Source: Corynebacterium haematomassiliense (GTDB taxonomy: Bacteria > Actinomycetota > Actinomycetes > Mycobacteriales > Mycobacteriaceae). From it: a stretch of 64,000 nt of DNA. The DNA is taken from contig NZ_JACDTZ010000001.1 of the NCBI RefSeq assembly GCF_013978595.1, positions 1,054,001 to 1,118,000 on the forward strand, written 5' to 3'. Positions 7,662-16,386 of this stretch are shown one piece after another. The translations under genes were made by a program, and so were the position numbers. Position 1 is the first letter of the stretch. Each line of letters starts with the position of its first letter. The notes under the pieces are model-generated. The model was not told where the DNA came from, ran no database searches, and saw only the letters and a program-made list of their open reading frames with translations.

Positions 7662-8816
7662 TCAAGAATTCGGAGCAAAATCAGGCATCGCAACCCCGGT
7701 GCCGAGATAGGCCGAAATTGCTGCGACTGTTCTTAGAGATGCTTTTCCATCGCCGTATGGGTTTTTCGATGATGAAACTGACCCGTAGTACTCGTGCGAT
7801 TCCAGGAGCCTCGACACCTCGGCAACAATGTTCTCGCTACTAGTTCCTACAAGTTTCACCAACCCTTGGCTAATTCCTTCTCCGCGTTCAGAAGTGTTGC
7901 GCATCACGAGCACGGGTTTCCCAAAACTCGGCGCTTCCTCCTGAACGCCTCCCGAATCTGTTAAAACCAGATATGAATTTTTCATCAACGCCACGAAAGT
8001 TGGGTAATCTAACGGATTGCAAATCCTAACGTTGGGTAGCCCCTGCAGTACAGGTACGATCTGCTGCCTTACCGCGGGGTTTAGGTGTAGAGGAAGGACG
8101 AATTCCGTATCCAAGTAACGCTCGGCCAACTCTCTTAGAGCCAAGGCGATCCCGACCATGAAATTCAAATTCTCGCGACGGTGAGTGGTTACTAGCACGA
8201 TTCGCTTACCCGATTCAACTAACTCAGATAGCCATGGATCTTCGATGACTCCAAACCTGTGGAATGTCTGTTGCAACGCGTCGATGACGGTATTGCCCAC
8301 CGTGTTGATCAGGCCCGCTGGAATCCCCTCTTTTAATAAGTTTTCTCGCGCGCTCGGCGTCGGAGCCAGATGTAAGCTGGATATCTGACCTATCAGCTTC
8401 CTGTTACCTTCTTCGGGGAACGGTGAACTCAGATCTCCTGTTCTTAGACCTGCTTCTAGGTGCGCGACAGGAATTTGAAGATGAAACGCTGCCAACGCTC
8501 CAGCAAGGGCGGTAGAGGTATCTCCCTGAACCATCACAAAGTCAGGCTTTTCCGTTTTGAATATGTCATTAAAATCGGCTAGCAGCTTCGCCACCATAGA
8601 ATTTAGACCCTGATTGTCTTTCATTACGCCAAGCCGAAAATCTGGTTCTATTCCAAACCATTCCTCCACGGGGAGGATCATTTCTCGATGTTGCCCTGAT
8701 GACACCACTATGCAGTCATGCCGGGAATCATCGCGCAGTGCTCCAATTACCGGAGCAAGCTTAATCGCCTCGGGCCTGGTCCCGTAGACAACTAATATTC
8801 TTGGCTTTGCCCTCAT
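7662..8816 (-). CDS. wecB: UDP-N-acetylglucosamine 2-epimerase (non-hydrolysing)
   Basis: 384 residues from ATG 8816 with an AGGAGG ribosome site. It opens ILVVYGTRPEAIKLAPVI, then VVSSGQHREMI, VQGDTSTALAGALAAFHLQIPVAHLEAGLRTGD, LVTTHRRENL and LTDSGGVQEEAPSFGKPVLVMRNTSERGEG, the full set of GT-B epimerase motifs. It interconverts UDP-GlcNAc and UDP-ManNAc, supplying ManNAc for a capsule-like or cell-wall glycan. Length equals the family norm. It is the first gene of the minus-strand island and diverges from ugd across a 184-bp gap. A ManNAc dehydrogenase, if any, would have to be the ugd-like protein or lie elsewhere. Confidence 0.94.
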   Translation of the reverse strand: MRAKPRILVVYGTRPEAIKLAPVIGALRDDSRHDCIVVSSGQHREMILPVEEWFGIEPDFRLGVMKDNQGLNSMVAKLLADFNDIFKTEKPDFVMVQGDTSTALAGALAAFHLQIPVAHLEAGLRTGDLSSPFPEEGNRKLIGQISSLHLAPTPSARENLLKEGIPAGLINTVGNTVIDALQQTFHRFGVIEDPWLSELVESGKRIVLVTTHRRENLNFMVGIALALRELAERYLDTEFVLPLHLNPAVRQQIVPVLQGLPNVRICNPLDYPTFVALMKNSYLVLTDSGGVQEEAPSFGKPVLVMRNTSERGEGISQGLVKLVGTSSENIVAEVSRLLESHEYYGSVSSSKNPYGDGKASLRTVAAISAYLGTGVAMPDFAPNS

Positions 8817-8903
8817 GAAGCCTCCTATCGTGTAAACCCTCGGGCCTACACCTCGTCATCAAATATTCTTTAACTGTATGTCCACAAACGTCTCAGCTAA
8901 TAG

Positions 8904-8941
8904 GCCCCTCTACTCTAAAAGCCTCACTTTATAGAGGGGGC
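8904..8941. terminator. Inverted repeat in the wecB-ugd divergent gap
   Basis: CCCCTCTA (8905-8912) pairs with TAGAGGGG (8932-8939) across a 19-nt AT-rich loop. It sits upstream of both wecB and ugd, so it is not a simple 3' terminator for either; a regulatory site or a leader structure is equally possible. Confidence 0.35.
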
Positions 8942-8987
8942 AAACATCAAAAGTCCGATGCCATGGCATTGAATGGGTACCAGGGTG

Positions 8988-9000
8988 CATAATAGACACC
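8988..9000 (+). promoter_or_regulatory. Probable -10 element of a leaderless ugd transcript
   Basis: CATAAT at 8988-8993 lies 7 nt before the ugd ATG (9001), the distance expected if transcription starts at the A of the ATG. No purine-rich ribosome site is present in AGACACC. Leaderless mRNAs are common in corynebacteria. The -35 region is not clear. Confidence 0.4.
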
Positions 9001-10332
9001 ATGCAGATGACTGTGATTGGCACTGGTTACCTCGGCGCGACGCACGCGGCGTGCATGGCTGAATTGGGCCACGAGGTGCTGGGTGTGGACGTTGACGAAT
9101 CCAAGATTGAGGCGCTGAAGAACTCCAAGGTGCCGTTCTACGAGCCGGGCTTGCCCGAGGTGCTCGAGCGCAACATCGAAGCAGGCCGCCTTGGCTTTAC
9201 GACGGACTACGCCGAGGCCGCCACCTTCGCGAACGTGCACTTCATCGGTGTGGGCACCCCGCAGCAGCGCGGCTCCTACGCGGCGGACACCCGCTACGTC
9301 GAAGCTGTTATCGACAATCTGGTGCCCCAGCTCGAGGGCGAGCACCTGATCCTGGGTAAGTCCACCGTCCCGGTCGGCACTGCCGCCGCGCTGCAGCAGC
9401 GCGCCGACGAACTTGCCGCCGAGCACGGCAACAAAGCCAGCGTCGAGATCGCGTGGAACCCGGAGTTCCTCCGCGAAGGCTACGCGGTCAAAGACACCAT
9501 CGAGCCGGACCGGATCGTGCTAGGCCACCGCGCCGAGAACTCCCGCGCGGAGGAGATCGGCCGCGAGGTCTACGCCACCCCGCTGGAGAACGACACCCCG
9601 TTTATCGTGACGGATCTGCAGACCGCGGAGCTGGTGAAAGTCTCCGCCAACGCCTTTTTGGCCACGAAGATCTCGTTTATCAACGCCGTAAGTGAGGTGT
9701 GTGAGAACGTCGGCGCGGACGTGACCCAGCTTGCGGACGCCATCGGCTACGACGACCGCATCGGCCGCAAGTTCCTGGGCGCCGGCCTGGGCTTCGGCGG
9801 CGGGTGCCTGCCCAAGGACATCCGCGCGTTCATGGCGCGCGCCGGCGAGGTCGGAGCCGACCAGGCACTGACGTTTTTGCGCGAGGTGGACGCGATCAAC
9901 ATGCGTCGCCGCCAGCGCGTGATCGACCTGGCGCGCGAGGAGCTCGGCAGCGTTATCGGCCGCAACATCACCGTGCTCGGTGCCGCGTTCAAGCCGAACT
10001 CGGACGACGTGCGCGACTCGCCCGCGCTCGCCGTGGCCGGCCAGCTCTCGCTCGCCGGAGCGAGCGTGCGCGTCTACGACCCGCAGGGCATGGACAACGC
10101 CCGCAAGGTTAATCCCACGCTTGACTACGCCGTCAGCCTCGAAGACGCCCTACGTGGCACGGAGCTGGTCATCCTCGCCACCGAATGGCAAGAGTTCAAG
10201 GAGATGGATCCGGTGTGGGCGGCGGAGCTCGTCGACAAGCAATTGCTTATCGACGGCCGAAACGTCCTCCCCGTCACCGACTGGCAAAGCGCAGGTTGGA
10301 AACTAACTGCGCTTGGGCGAGCTGCAAAATAA
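9001..10332 (+). CDS. ugd: UDP-glucose 6-dehydrogenase
   Basis: 443 residues. N-terminal Rossmann motif VIGTGYLGATHA (about 4-15), YEPGLPEVLERN, GKSTVPVGTA, and the active-site loop GLGFGGGCLPKD with catalytic Cys269. The C-terminal NAD/UDP domain has GAAFKPNSDDVRDSPALAVA. It oxidises UDP-glucose twice to UDP-glucuronate; in this neighbourhood a UDP-hexose dehydrogenase could also take UDP-ManNAc, but the motifs fit UDP-glucose. High GC and the presence of the genome-wide 11-mer (10245) mark it as core, in contrast to divergent wecB. Confidence 0.92.
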   Translation: MQMTVIGTGYLGATHAACMAELGHEVLGVDVDESKIEALKNSKVPFYEPGLPEVLERNIEAGRLGFTTDYAEAATFANVHFIGVGTPQQRGSYAADTRYVEAVIDNLVPQLEGEHLILGKSTVPVGTAAALQQRADELAAEHGNKASVEIAWNPEFLREGYAVKDTIEPDRIVLGHRAENSRAEEIGREVYATPLENDTPFIVTDLQTAELVKVSANAFLATKISFINAVSEVCENVGADVTQLADAIGYDDRIGRKFLGAGLGFGGGCLPKDIRAFMARAGEVGADQALTFLREVDAINMRRRQRVIDLAREELGSVIGRNITVLGAAFKPNSDDVRDSPALAVAGQLSLAGASVRVYDPQGMDNARKVNPTLDYAVSLEDALRGTELVILATEWQEFKEMDPVWAAELVDKQLLIDGRNVLPVTDWQSAGWKLTALGRAAK

Positions 10333-10352
10333 GTCCTATTCAATCGTCTCAT

Positions 10353-10387
10353 CCCACCTTCAACGAAAGCGTTGAAGGTGGGGTTTT
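10353..10387 (+). terminator. Rho-independent terminator of ugd
   Basis: CCCACCTTCAAC (10353-10364) pairs perfectly with 10371-10382, with an inner G-C pair and AAAG loop, followed by TTTTA. It lies 21 nt after the ugd stop. Confidence 0.9.
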
Positions 10388-10409
10388 ATAAAACGGTAGA
10401 GTAATTGCC

Positions 10410-10682
10410 ATGTACCAATACGTTGTCGGGGCCGCCGCCGGGTATGTGCTCGGCACGAAAGCCGGCCGGAAGCGCTACCACCAGATCGTCAACGCCGCGC
10501 AAGCTGTCGCTAACTCGCCGGTGACCAAGCAAGTCACGGCCTCTGCTCGCCGAGCGATCGCGAACAAGATTGATCCGGAGCCGCGCATGCGCGAGGTCAA
10601 AGACCTGCGCAAGGGCAAGAAACTGCGCGGCAAGTCGGACAAGCAGATCGACGACACGATCTACGAGCCGGATCAGGACTAG
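10410..10682 (+). CDS. Small conserved actinobacterial protein (YtxH-like)
   Basis: 90 residues: MYQYVVGAAAGYVLGTKAGR, a short glycine-rich hydrophobic N-terminal segment followed by a basic helix (about 20-60) and a charged tail (KDLRKGKKLRGKSDKQIDD). The layout resembles small YtxH-domain stress proteins that sit at the membrane by their N-terminus. It lies alone between the ugd terminator and convergent ppx. The function is unknown. Confidence 0.7.
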   Translation: MYQYVVGAAAGYVLGTKAGRKRYHQIVNAAQAVANSPVTKQVTASARRAIANKIDPEPRMREVKDLRKGKKLRGKSDKQIDDTIYEPDQD

Positions 10683-10694
10683 AAGCATCCGCCC

Positions 10695-11618
10695 CTAGTC
10701 TTGGACAAGGCCTGCGACGATCCCGTCGAGGATGTCCTTCTCGCTGATGACGAAACTGGTCGCGTCGGCTTCGCGCTCGAAGGCGTCCATGAGCTGCTCC
10801 ACCACGGTGGAACCGGAGCCGATCACGTCGGCACGGCCGGGGTGGACAACAGGGTTTTCCCGGCGCTGCTCCGCGGTCTTTGAACGCAGGTCCGCGGTCA
10901 CCTTGCGCAGCCGGTCGAAGGGGATCTCCGACATGTGAATGCGCTCAGGGTCGTAGGATTCCAGCCCCTGCGCTAGCGCGGAGAGCGTGGTAAAGGTGCC
11001 GGCGCAGCCGACGAACGTTTGCGCCTTAGCGAAAGGCACGGTGGCGGAGGCGGTGGTGACGTTGTCGTCGATAAGCTTTCTTGCCTCGGCGGTCTCCTCT
11101 GCTGTGGGCGGGTCGGTGCGCATGATGCGCTCGGTGATGCGCACACACCCCATTTGGGTGGACACGGCATGGCCCTCCATGACGAACTCGGTGGAGCCGC
11201 CGCCGAGGTCGATCACGCAGAACGGGCCGCGAGCGGGGTCAATGTCCGCGGTAGCGCCGGCGAACGACAGCGCCGCCTCCTCCTCACCGGAAATCACCTC
11301 CGCGACTGCACCGGGCTGGATCTGACCGAGGAGCTCGCGGGTCATGGCGAAGAAGTCCTCACGGTTGGCGGCATCGCGGGTGGCGGAGGTGGCCACCATA
11401 CGCACGCGGGTGACGTGTTCGCGCTGCATCTCCTCGACATAGTCCGCAAGGGCCACGCGGGTGCGCTCAATCGCCTCTGGTGCGAATTGGCCGGTCTCGT
11501 CGACGCCCTGGCCGAGGCGGACGATGGTGTTGCGGCGTGAGACCTCACCGGTGTCCGTGTCGTGGATGAGCAAGCGGATGGAGTTGGTGCCGCAGTCCAC
11601 GGCAGCCACGCGCGTCAT
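10695..11618 (-). CDS. ppx: Exopolyphosphatase / pppGpp phosphatase (Ppx/GppA)
   Basis: 307 residues starting VAAVDCGTNSIRLLIHD (ASKHA phosphate-1 loop), then SGEEEAALSFAGA, CVIDLGGGSTEFV (phosphate-2) and VIGSGSTVVEQLMDAF. It is the short two-domain actinobacterial form without the C-terminal HD part of E. coli Ppx. It releases phosphate from polyphosphate chains or converts pppGpp to ppGpp. The start overlaps the upstream DUF501 gene by 4 nt; the eno-ftsB-DUF501-ppx order is conserved in corynebacteria and mycobacteria. Confidence 0.92.
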   Translation of the reverse strand: MTRVAAVDCGTNSIRLLIHDTDTGEVSRRNTIVRLGQGVDETGQFAPEAIERTRVALADYVEEMQREHVTRVRMVATSATRDAANREDFFAMTRELLGQIQPGAVAEVISGEEEAALSFAGATADIDPARGPFCVIDLGGGSTEFVMEGHAVSTQMGCVRITERIMRTDPPTAEETAEARKLIDDNVTTASATVPFAKAQTFVGCAGTFTTLSALAQGLESYDPERIHMSEIPFDRLRKVTADLRSKTAEQRRENPVVHPGRADVIGSGSTVVEQLMDAFEREADATSFVISEKDILDGIVAGLVQD

Positions 11619-12172
11619 GCCAGCCCCTCCCCTGCTTCGGCAAGGGTGATGCCGAGGTCCTCGAGGGTGGGCCAGTCTGCGGGGATGGCGGTGCCGCGCA
11701 GGTCACCGTGCTCGGCGGCCAGGGCCACGGCTTCCGTGCCGAAACGGACGCGCTCCGGACCTTCGGCAAGCGCGTAGGCGATGAGCACGTGGAGGCACTT
11801 CACGCGCTCGGGCATGCCGCCGCCGGAGAAGTCGGTGCCCAGGTCCTCGATGGCGTTGCGCTCGGCGAGGAAGTGCTCGTGAGCGGCGAGGTAGTCAGCA
11901 CGCAGGTCTTCCCCTTCGTCGCTGTCGGCGTTGAGGCGGTTTTCCATCCACTTCATCACCTGAGCTACTTCGAGACGGGAGGCCTCGGCGGTCAGGCGCG
12001 GGTCGGTGAGGTAGTAGAGGGTGGGGAACGGGGTGCCGTCGTCGAGTTTGGGCGCGGTCTTCACAACTGCCGGTTGGTTGTCCGGGGTGGTGTACGCGAT
12101 GGCGAGCACGCCGCGGGGAATGCGGCCGAGCTGCTCGGCAACGATGGCGAGCTGGTCGTCTGATGGCTTCAT
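11615..12172 (-). CDS. DUF501 family protein
   Basis: 185 residues with start ATG 12172 (MKPSDDQLAIVAEQLGRIPRG), chosen because homologues begin at this point; a longer in-frame reading to 12367 has no coding character. Conserved DUF501 patches: RIPRGVLAIAYTTPD, PAVVKTAPKLDDGTPFPTLYYLTDP, LEVAQVMKWME and AIEDLGTDFSGGGMPERVKCLHVLIAYALA, which includes an invariant cysteine. The role is unknown. It is translationally coupled to ppx. A 175-bp gap with a long inverted repeat separates it from ftsB. Confidence 0.88.
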   Translation of the reverse strand: MKPSDDQLAIVAEQLGRIPRGVLAIAYTTPDNQPAVVKTAPKLDDGTPFPTLYYLTDPRLTAEASRLEVAQVMKWMENRLNADSDEGEDLRADYLAAHEHFLAERNAIEDLGTDFSGGGMPERVKCLHVLIAYALAEGPERVRFGTEAVALAAEHGDLRGTAIPADWPTLEDLGITLAEAGEGLA

Positions 12173-12248
12173 GCGTCTATTGTCCCATGACATCTCGCCC
12201 GTTCGAGCATCATGTAGTTGCTTGCCAAACCAGCTAGAATCCTTGAAT

Positions 12249-12337
12249 GCGTGGCCGACGGTTGACGCTGCTGCCCCACAATCGAGTCGAAGGGCACCAT
12301 CTTTGGGTTCCACACAAGCCCCACCCGTCGGCCACGC
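12249..12337 (-). other. Long stem-loop between ftsB and DUF501
   Basis: GCGTGGCCGACGG (12249-12261) is perfectly complementary to 12325-12337, leaving a 63-nt interior. The sequence lies in the 175-bp gap of an otherwise tightly packed operon. It lacks a T-run on either side, so a classical terminator is unlikely. It could be a leader RNA, a processing site or a small RNA; nothing here decides between these. Confidence 0.5.
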
Positions 12338-12347
12338 GTTTCGCGTA

Positions 12348-13013
12348 TCAGGGCGCGTCCGGAGCATCTAGCGCAGGGGCAGGCGTTTCCGGTGCCGGTG
12401 CTTCGGGCGCGCCAGGCTCGGGCGCAGGTCCCTCCGGAGCCGGAACTTCTGGCGCTGGGGCTTCGGGCGCGGGGGCGGGCGGAGCGTCGTCGATAGGCGG
12501 AAGCTCCTCCCCCGGAACCTCGCGGAGGGAATCCCACATCACTTCCGGCCAGGTGCGGGTGTCGGGGATGTCGTCCTTGCCGGTGGTGATCGCCTCGGGG
12601 GCGGTCATGCGGGGGTCGATGATGCGCCAGGCGGTCTCGCCTTCTTCCATGACGCCGAGGCGGCGGCGGGCTTCCTGTTTGAGGAAGGCGTCGTCGTCGT
12701 ACATGGCGATGTCGTCCTCCAGGGCCTGCTTTTGGGCCTCCAGGCGGGCGATGGATTCGTTGGCGCGGGCGATCTCGGCGCGGCCCTCGTAGAAGTTGCG
12801 AAGCGGGGCCGCGATGGCCAGCAGCACGAGGATGAGCACGGCGATGAGGATGACCACGCTGGCCATGTCCTGCTTCGGAAATGCGATGGCCCTGCCGCGC
12901 TGCTTGCGGCGCGCGGCGCGCTCGGCGTTTTCCCGGTCGCGGCTGGCCACTGGCACCTTGCTTGGGCGGCTGTGCAGGCTGGGCGTTTTGCGGCGTCGCG
13001 AGGGGTTGGTCAT
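12348..13013 (-). CDS. ftsB: FtsB/DivIC-type septum formation initiator with Pro-rich tail
   Basis: 221 residues. A basic N-terminus (to about 48) precedes one membrane segment SVVILIAVLILVLLAIAAPL (about 52-71), then a coiled coil (EIARANESIARLEAQKQALEDDI) and the DivIC signature FLKQEARRRLGVMEEGE. The protein ends in about 45 residues of PAPEAPAP-type repeats. FtsB bridges FtsQ and FtsL in the divisome. It normally follows eno directly; here an abiE pair separates them. The copy of the 11-mer at 12488 encodes PPIDD in the tail. Confidence 0.9.
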   Translation of the reverse strand: MTNPSRRRKTPSLHSRPSKVPVASRDRENAERAARRKQRGRAIAFPKQDMASVVILIAVLILVLLAIAAPLRNFYEGRAEIARANESIARLEAQKQALEDDIAMYDDDAFLKQEARRRLGVMEEGETAWRIIDPRMTAPEAITTGKDDIPDTRTWPEVMWDSLREVPGEELPPIDDAPPAPAPEAPAPEVPAPEGPAPEPGAPEAPAPETPAPALDAPDAP

Positions 13014-13060
13014 AGTCAGCAGATCCTACGCCACAGTGGCAATTGGCTGGCCGAGACGCG

Positions 13061-13096
13061 CTCGGGGGTTCACACGCTACGAGGTGCACCCCCGAG
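13061..13096. terminator. GC-rich hairpin at the ftsB/abiEii boundary
   Basis: CTCGGGGGT (13061-13069) pairs with ACCCCCGAG (13088-13096), with an extra CAC/GTG pairing inside. It lies between abiEii and ftsB. No clear T-run follows on the minus strand, so termination is only probable. It may mark where the abiE segment joined the old eno-ftsB spacer. Confidence 0.5.
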
Positions 13097-13148
13097 CCAG
13101 AGAACCGATTTTGAGGTCTTGTGCTTCACTCCGGCTGGCATGTACGGG

Positions 13149-14069
13149 TTATTGCCAACTTTGTTTGTCGGGATCCCAGCGAGAATCTGTGATTTCCCCA
13201 TCCAACACAGGGTTAAGCACGCTGGATGCGAAAGCCATCGCGTCAGAGAAGTCACGGTAGCGATCAGGCAAGCCGAAATAGGTTTCTGCCCGGCTGCTGT
13301 ACCCGGTCGTCCAATTCTGCGGCGCCCACATCGCCTTTGGGATCTCGATTCTCCTGCGCTGCGCTTCATGCTGGCACGCAGAAACCAGTTTCTGCGCCGA
13401 GATCGGTTGGGTGAGCAATATGGTGATGATGTCCGCTAGGTCGTGATAACGGGTGCTATCCCCGCTGCGATGCTCCTCCCGCATTGCACAGATCTTGTCC
13501 GCGAGCTGTGACTCAATCGCAGTAGCGTACACAACAAAAGGAGCGAGCTCCTCAGCGATGAGTTCGTCTAATACAGGTCTGAGCTCCACCCGCTCGTGTG
13601 GCTGTTGCGTGTGGCGCTGCTCAGTCAAGTCCAGACTGAAGGCCTGAAACACAACTGCCCCCGTCATCGCGTCGATTTTCACTTCATAGGTTGGTCCTCT
13701 GTAGCCATTGTCGCTTTCTGGTCGTTTCAGCTGGACGCTTCTCACCCGGTAGCCCAGCGGACCTTGTCCGGGACGTTTGGCAATCTGATCCATCTCGGCC
13801 TCAATGACTGCAAGCGGCCCAAGCTCGGGGATCCGAGCGAGATCAATATCGGTGGTCGTACGTCCCTCACCATTTCGCATCAGCAGTGACGCCCCTCCTT
13901 TGAGCACCCACTCATCGGTTCCCGTCTGAAAGACTCGCTCCAGGAAACCCTCAAACGCGATCTGGTAGCGAATCAAATCGCTCGGCAGACCGCGATGCTT
14001 CGCTCTCTTCGCGATAGCTTGGTTGATCTTTCTCTGTCTTTCCTTGCTCTCGCGCCTACTTATCACCAT
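13149..14069 (-). CDS. abiEii: AbiEii-family nucleotidyltransferase toxin
   Basis: 306 residues from ATG 14069 (MVISRRESKERQ); the start overlaps the abiEi stop by 14 nt. AbiEii motifs: EWVLKGGASLLMR (GG-S nucleotide-binding turn) followed by GRTTTDIDLAR (the D-x-D metal pair), typical DNA polymerase beta-like nucleotidyltransferase residues. Later ESQLADKICAM and TRYHDLADIITIL match the conserved K and D motifs III/IV. In characterised AbiE systems the toxin is bacteriostatic and aborts phage infection; related MenA toxins modify tRNA 3' ends. The GC content is lower than in the flanking eno and ftsB. Confidence 0.88.
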   Translation of the reverse strand: MVISRRESKERQRKINQAIAKRAKHRGLPSDLIRYQIAFEGFLERVFQTGTDEWVLKGGASLLMRNGEGRTTTDIDLARIPELGPLAVIEAEMDQIAKRPGQGPLGYRVRSVQLKRPESDNGYRGPTYEVKIDAMTGAVVFQAFSLDLTEQRHTQQPHERVELRPVLDELIAEELAPFVVYATAIESQLADKICAMREEHRSGDSTRYHDLADIITILLTQPISAQKLVSACQHEAQRRRIEIPKAMWAPQNWTTGYSSRAETYFGLPDRYRDFSDAMAFASSVLNPVLDGEITDSRWDPDKQSWQ

Positions 14070-14892
14070 TGGGACGCCATTCCACAATCTCTTTCAGACG
14101 CTTTTCTAGAGGGTCCGACATGCGTTCCAAGTATGTAGCAATTGCCACAATGTTCTCTTGGAATGCCTTCAACGTGCCCGCGTCGTAAAGCTCGTCCACC
14201 GTCAACCCGGTGCCGTGGACGAACCGGTTTCTCCGCTCGACGATATCTTCCACGGAAGACGCTTCGGCGCTGAGTTCGGAGACTAGCTGCATGCCCGTTT
14301 TCGCCCCGTAGGAACGAGCGGCCGGAGTCAGTTTCTCGGCGAGGTCGTCGATACGCACGTTTTCCTTCCGCAGAGCGTCCGCAACAAGGTCGGCCAGGTA
14401 TCCCCTTTCGATCTTTTGTTCAGCCAGGTCGCCGACCGTCCTGGTAACACTTGTCACTGGCAGACCGTTTACTGAGACGATGTCTGCCTCTGCAAACTCC
14501 CGGCGAGTGTAGATACGGATCCCCTGCTGCCGCGTCTGCTTCGTGCTACCCGTTGAGAACGTGAGTTTCGGCGGGATCAAACGCCCAATGCCGTGGATGC
14601 GCGCCGCAGACTCGTGAGTGACCACGACGGGCCACTCATCCTCCCAGCGCTCGTCGATGAACTTCTTTGGCTCGAGCGACAACCACGCCGCACGAATTTC
14701 ATCCTCGGGCCCAGCCTGGTGGGAAGGCAGCAGGTACACCCCATGCCGCGCTCGCTCCAGGTCACCCTTTTCCGCCAATCGCGAAAGTTGCAGCCTCTCG
14801 ACGCCCTCCCGGCCAGCCTGTGCCGTAGTCACGATCCCCCACTGATCGGAGGCGACCATCTCCAAAGTCGCGAGCACGTCCGCTTGCTCCAT
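14056..14892 (-). CDS. abiEi: AbiEi-family antitoxin / transcriptional repressor
   Basis: 278 residues from ATG 14892 (MEQADVLATLEM) with GGAGGG at 5 nt. The N-terminal winged helix (about 10-60: GIVTTAQAGREGVERLQLSRLAEKGDLERARHGVYLL) is followed by the AbiEi C-terminal domain (VVTHESAARIHGIG, FSTGSTKQTRQQGIRIYTRR, SVTRTVGDLAEQ). AbiEi proteins neutralise AbiEii without stable contact and repress their own promoter by binding inverted repeats; such repeats are present just upstream. The gene overlaps abiEii, the standard order of the system. Confidence 0.9.
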   Translation of the reverse strand: MEQADVLATLEMVASDQWGIVTTAQAGREGVERLQLSRLAEKGDLERARHGVYLLPSHQAGPEDEIRAAWLSLEPKKFIDERWEDEWPVVVTHESAARIHGIGRLIPPKLTFSTGSTKQTRQQGIRIYTRREFAEADIVSVNGLPVTSVTRTVGDLAEQKIERGYLADLVADALRKENVRIDDLAEKLTPAARSYGAKTGMQLVSELSAEASSVEDIVERRNRFVHGTGLTVDELYDAGTLKAFQENIVAIATYLERMSDPLEKRLKEIVEWRPNGDK

Positions 14893-14924
14893 ACGTCCCT
14901 CCGTCACTTTGTATCGTTTTTGGC

Positions 14925-14981
14925 TGACGATTGTATCACACATAGAGATACAATCGTCAGTTCAGATTGATACAAACGTCA
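14925..14981. promoter_or_regulatory. Palindromic operator of the abiE promoter
   Basis: TGACGATTGTATC (14925-14937) and its exact reverse complement (14947-14959) are separated by 9 nt. A third half-site with one mismatch, GATACAAACGTCA, follows at 14969-14981. They lie 33-89 bp upstream of abiEi. Self-repression through such repeats is established for streptococcal AbiEi; the assignment here is by analogy. Confidence 0.75.
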
Positions 14982-15000
14982 AACAGTGGGACCAAAAGGA

Positions 15001-15027
15001 GGCCCCGCGCCGAAAACGGGCGGGGCC
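15001..15027 (-). terminator. eno terminator
   Basis: GGCCCCGC (15001-15008) pairs with GCGGGGCC (15020-15027); on the minus strand it is followed by TCCTTTTGG. It lies 25 bp beyond the enolase stop. One copy of the 11-mer (15035-15045) sits between stop and hairpin. Confidence 0.75.
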
Positions 15028-15051
15028 GAAGGTGCGTCGATAGGCAGGTGC

Positions 15052-16356
<1,305 letters not shown>

Positions 16357-16386
16357 TTACCGCGTACCAGCTTAGCCCGGGTTTGG

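Noticed and set aside
11615..12367. Longer 250-residue start for the DUF501 protein
   Set aside because: The extra N-terminal 65 residues cross the 12249-12337 stem-loop and have no family match; homologues begin near MKPSDDQ.
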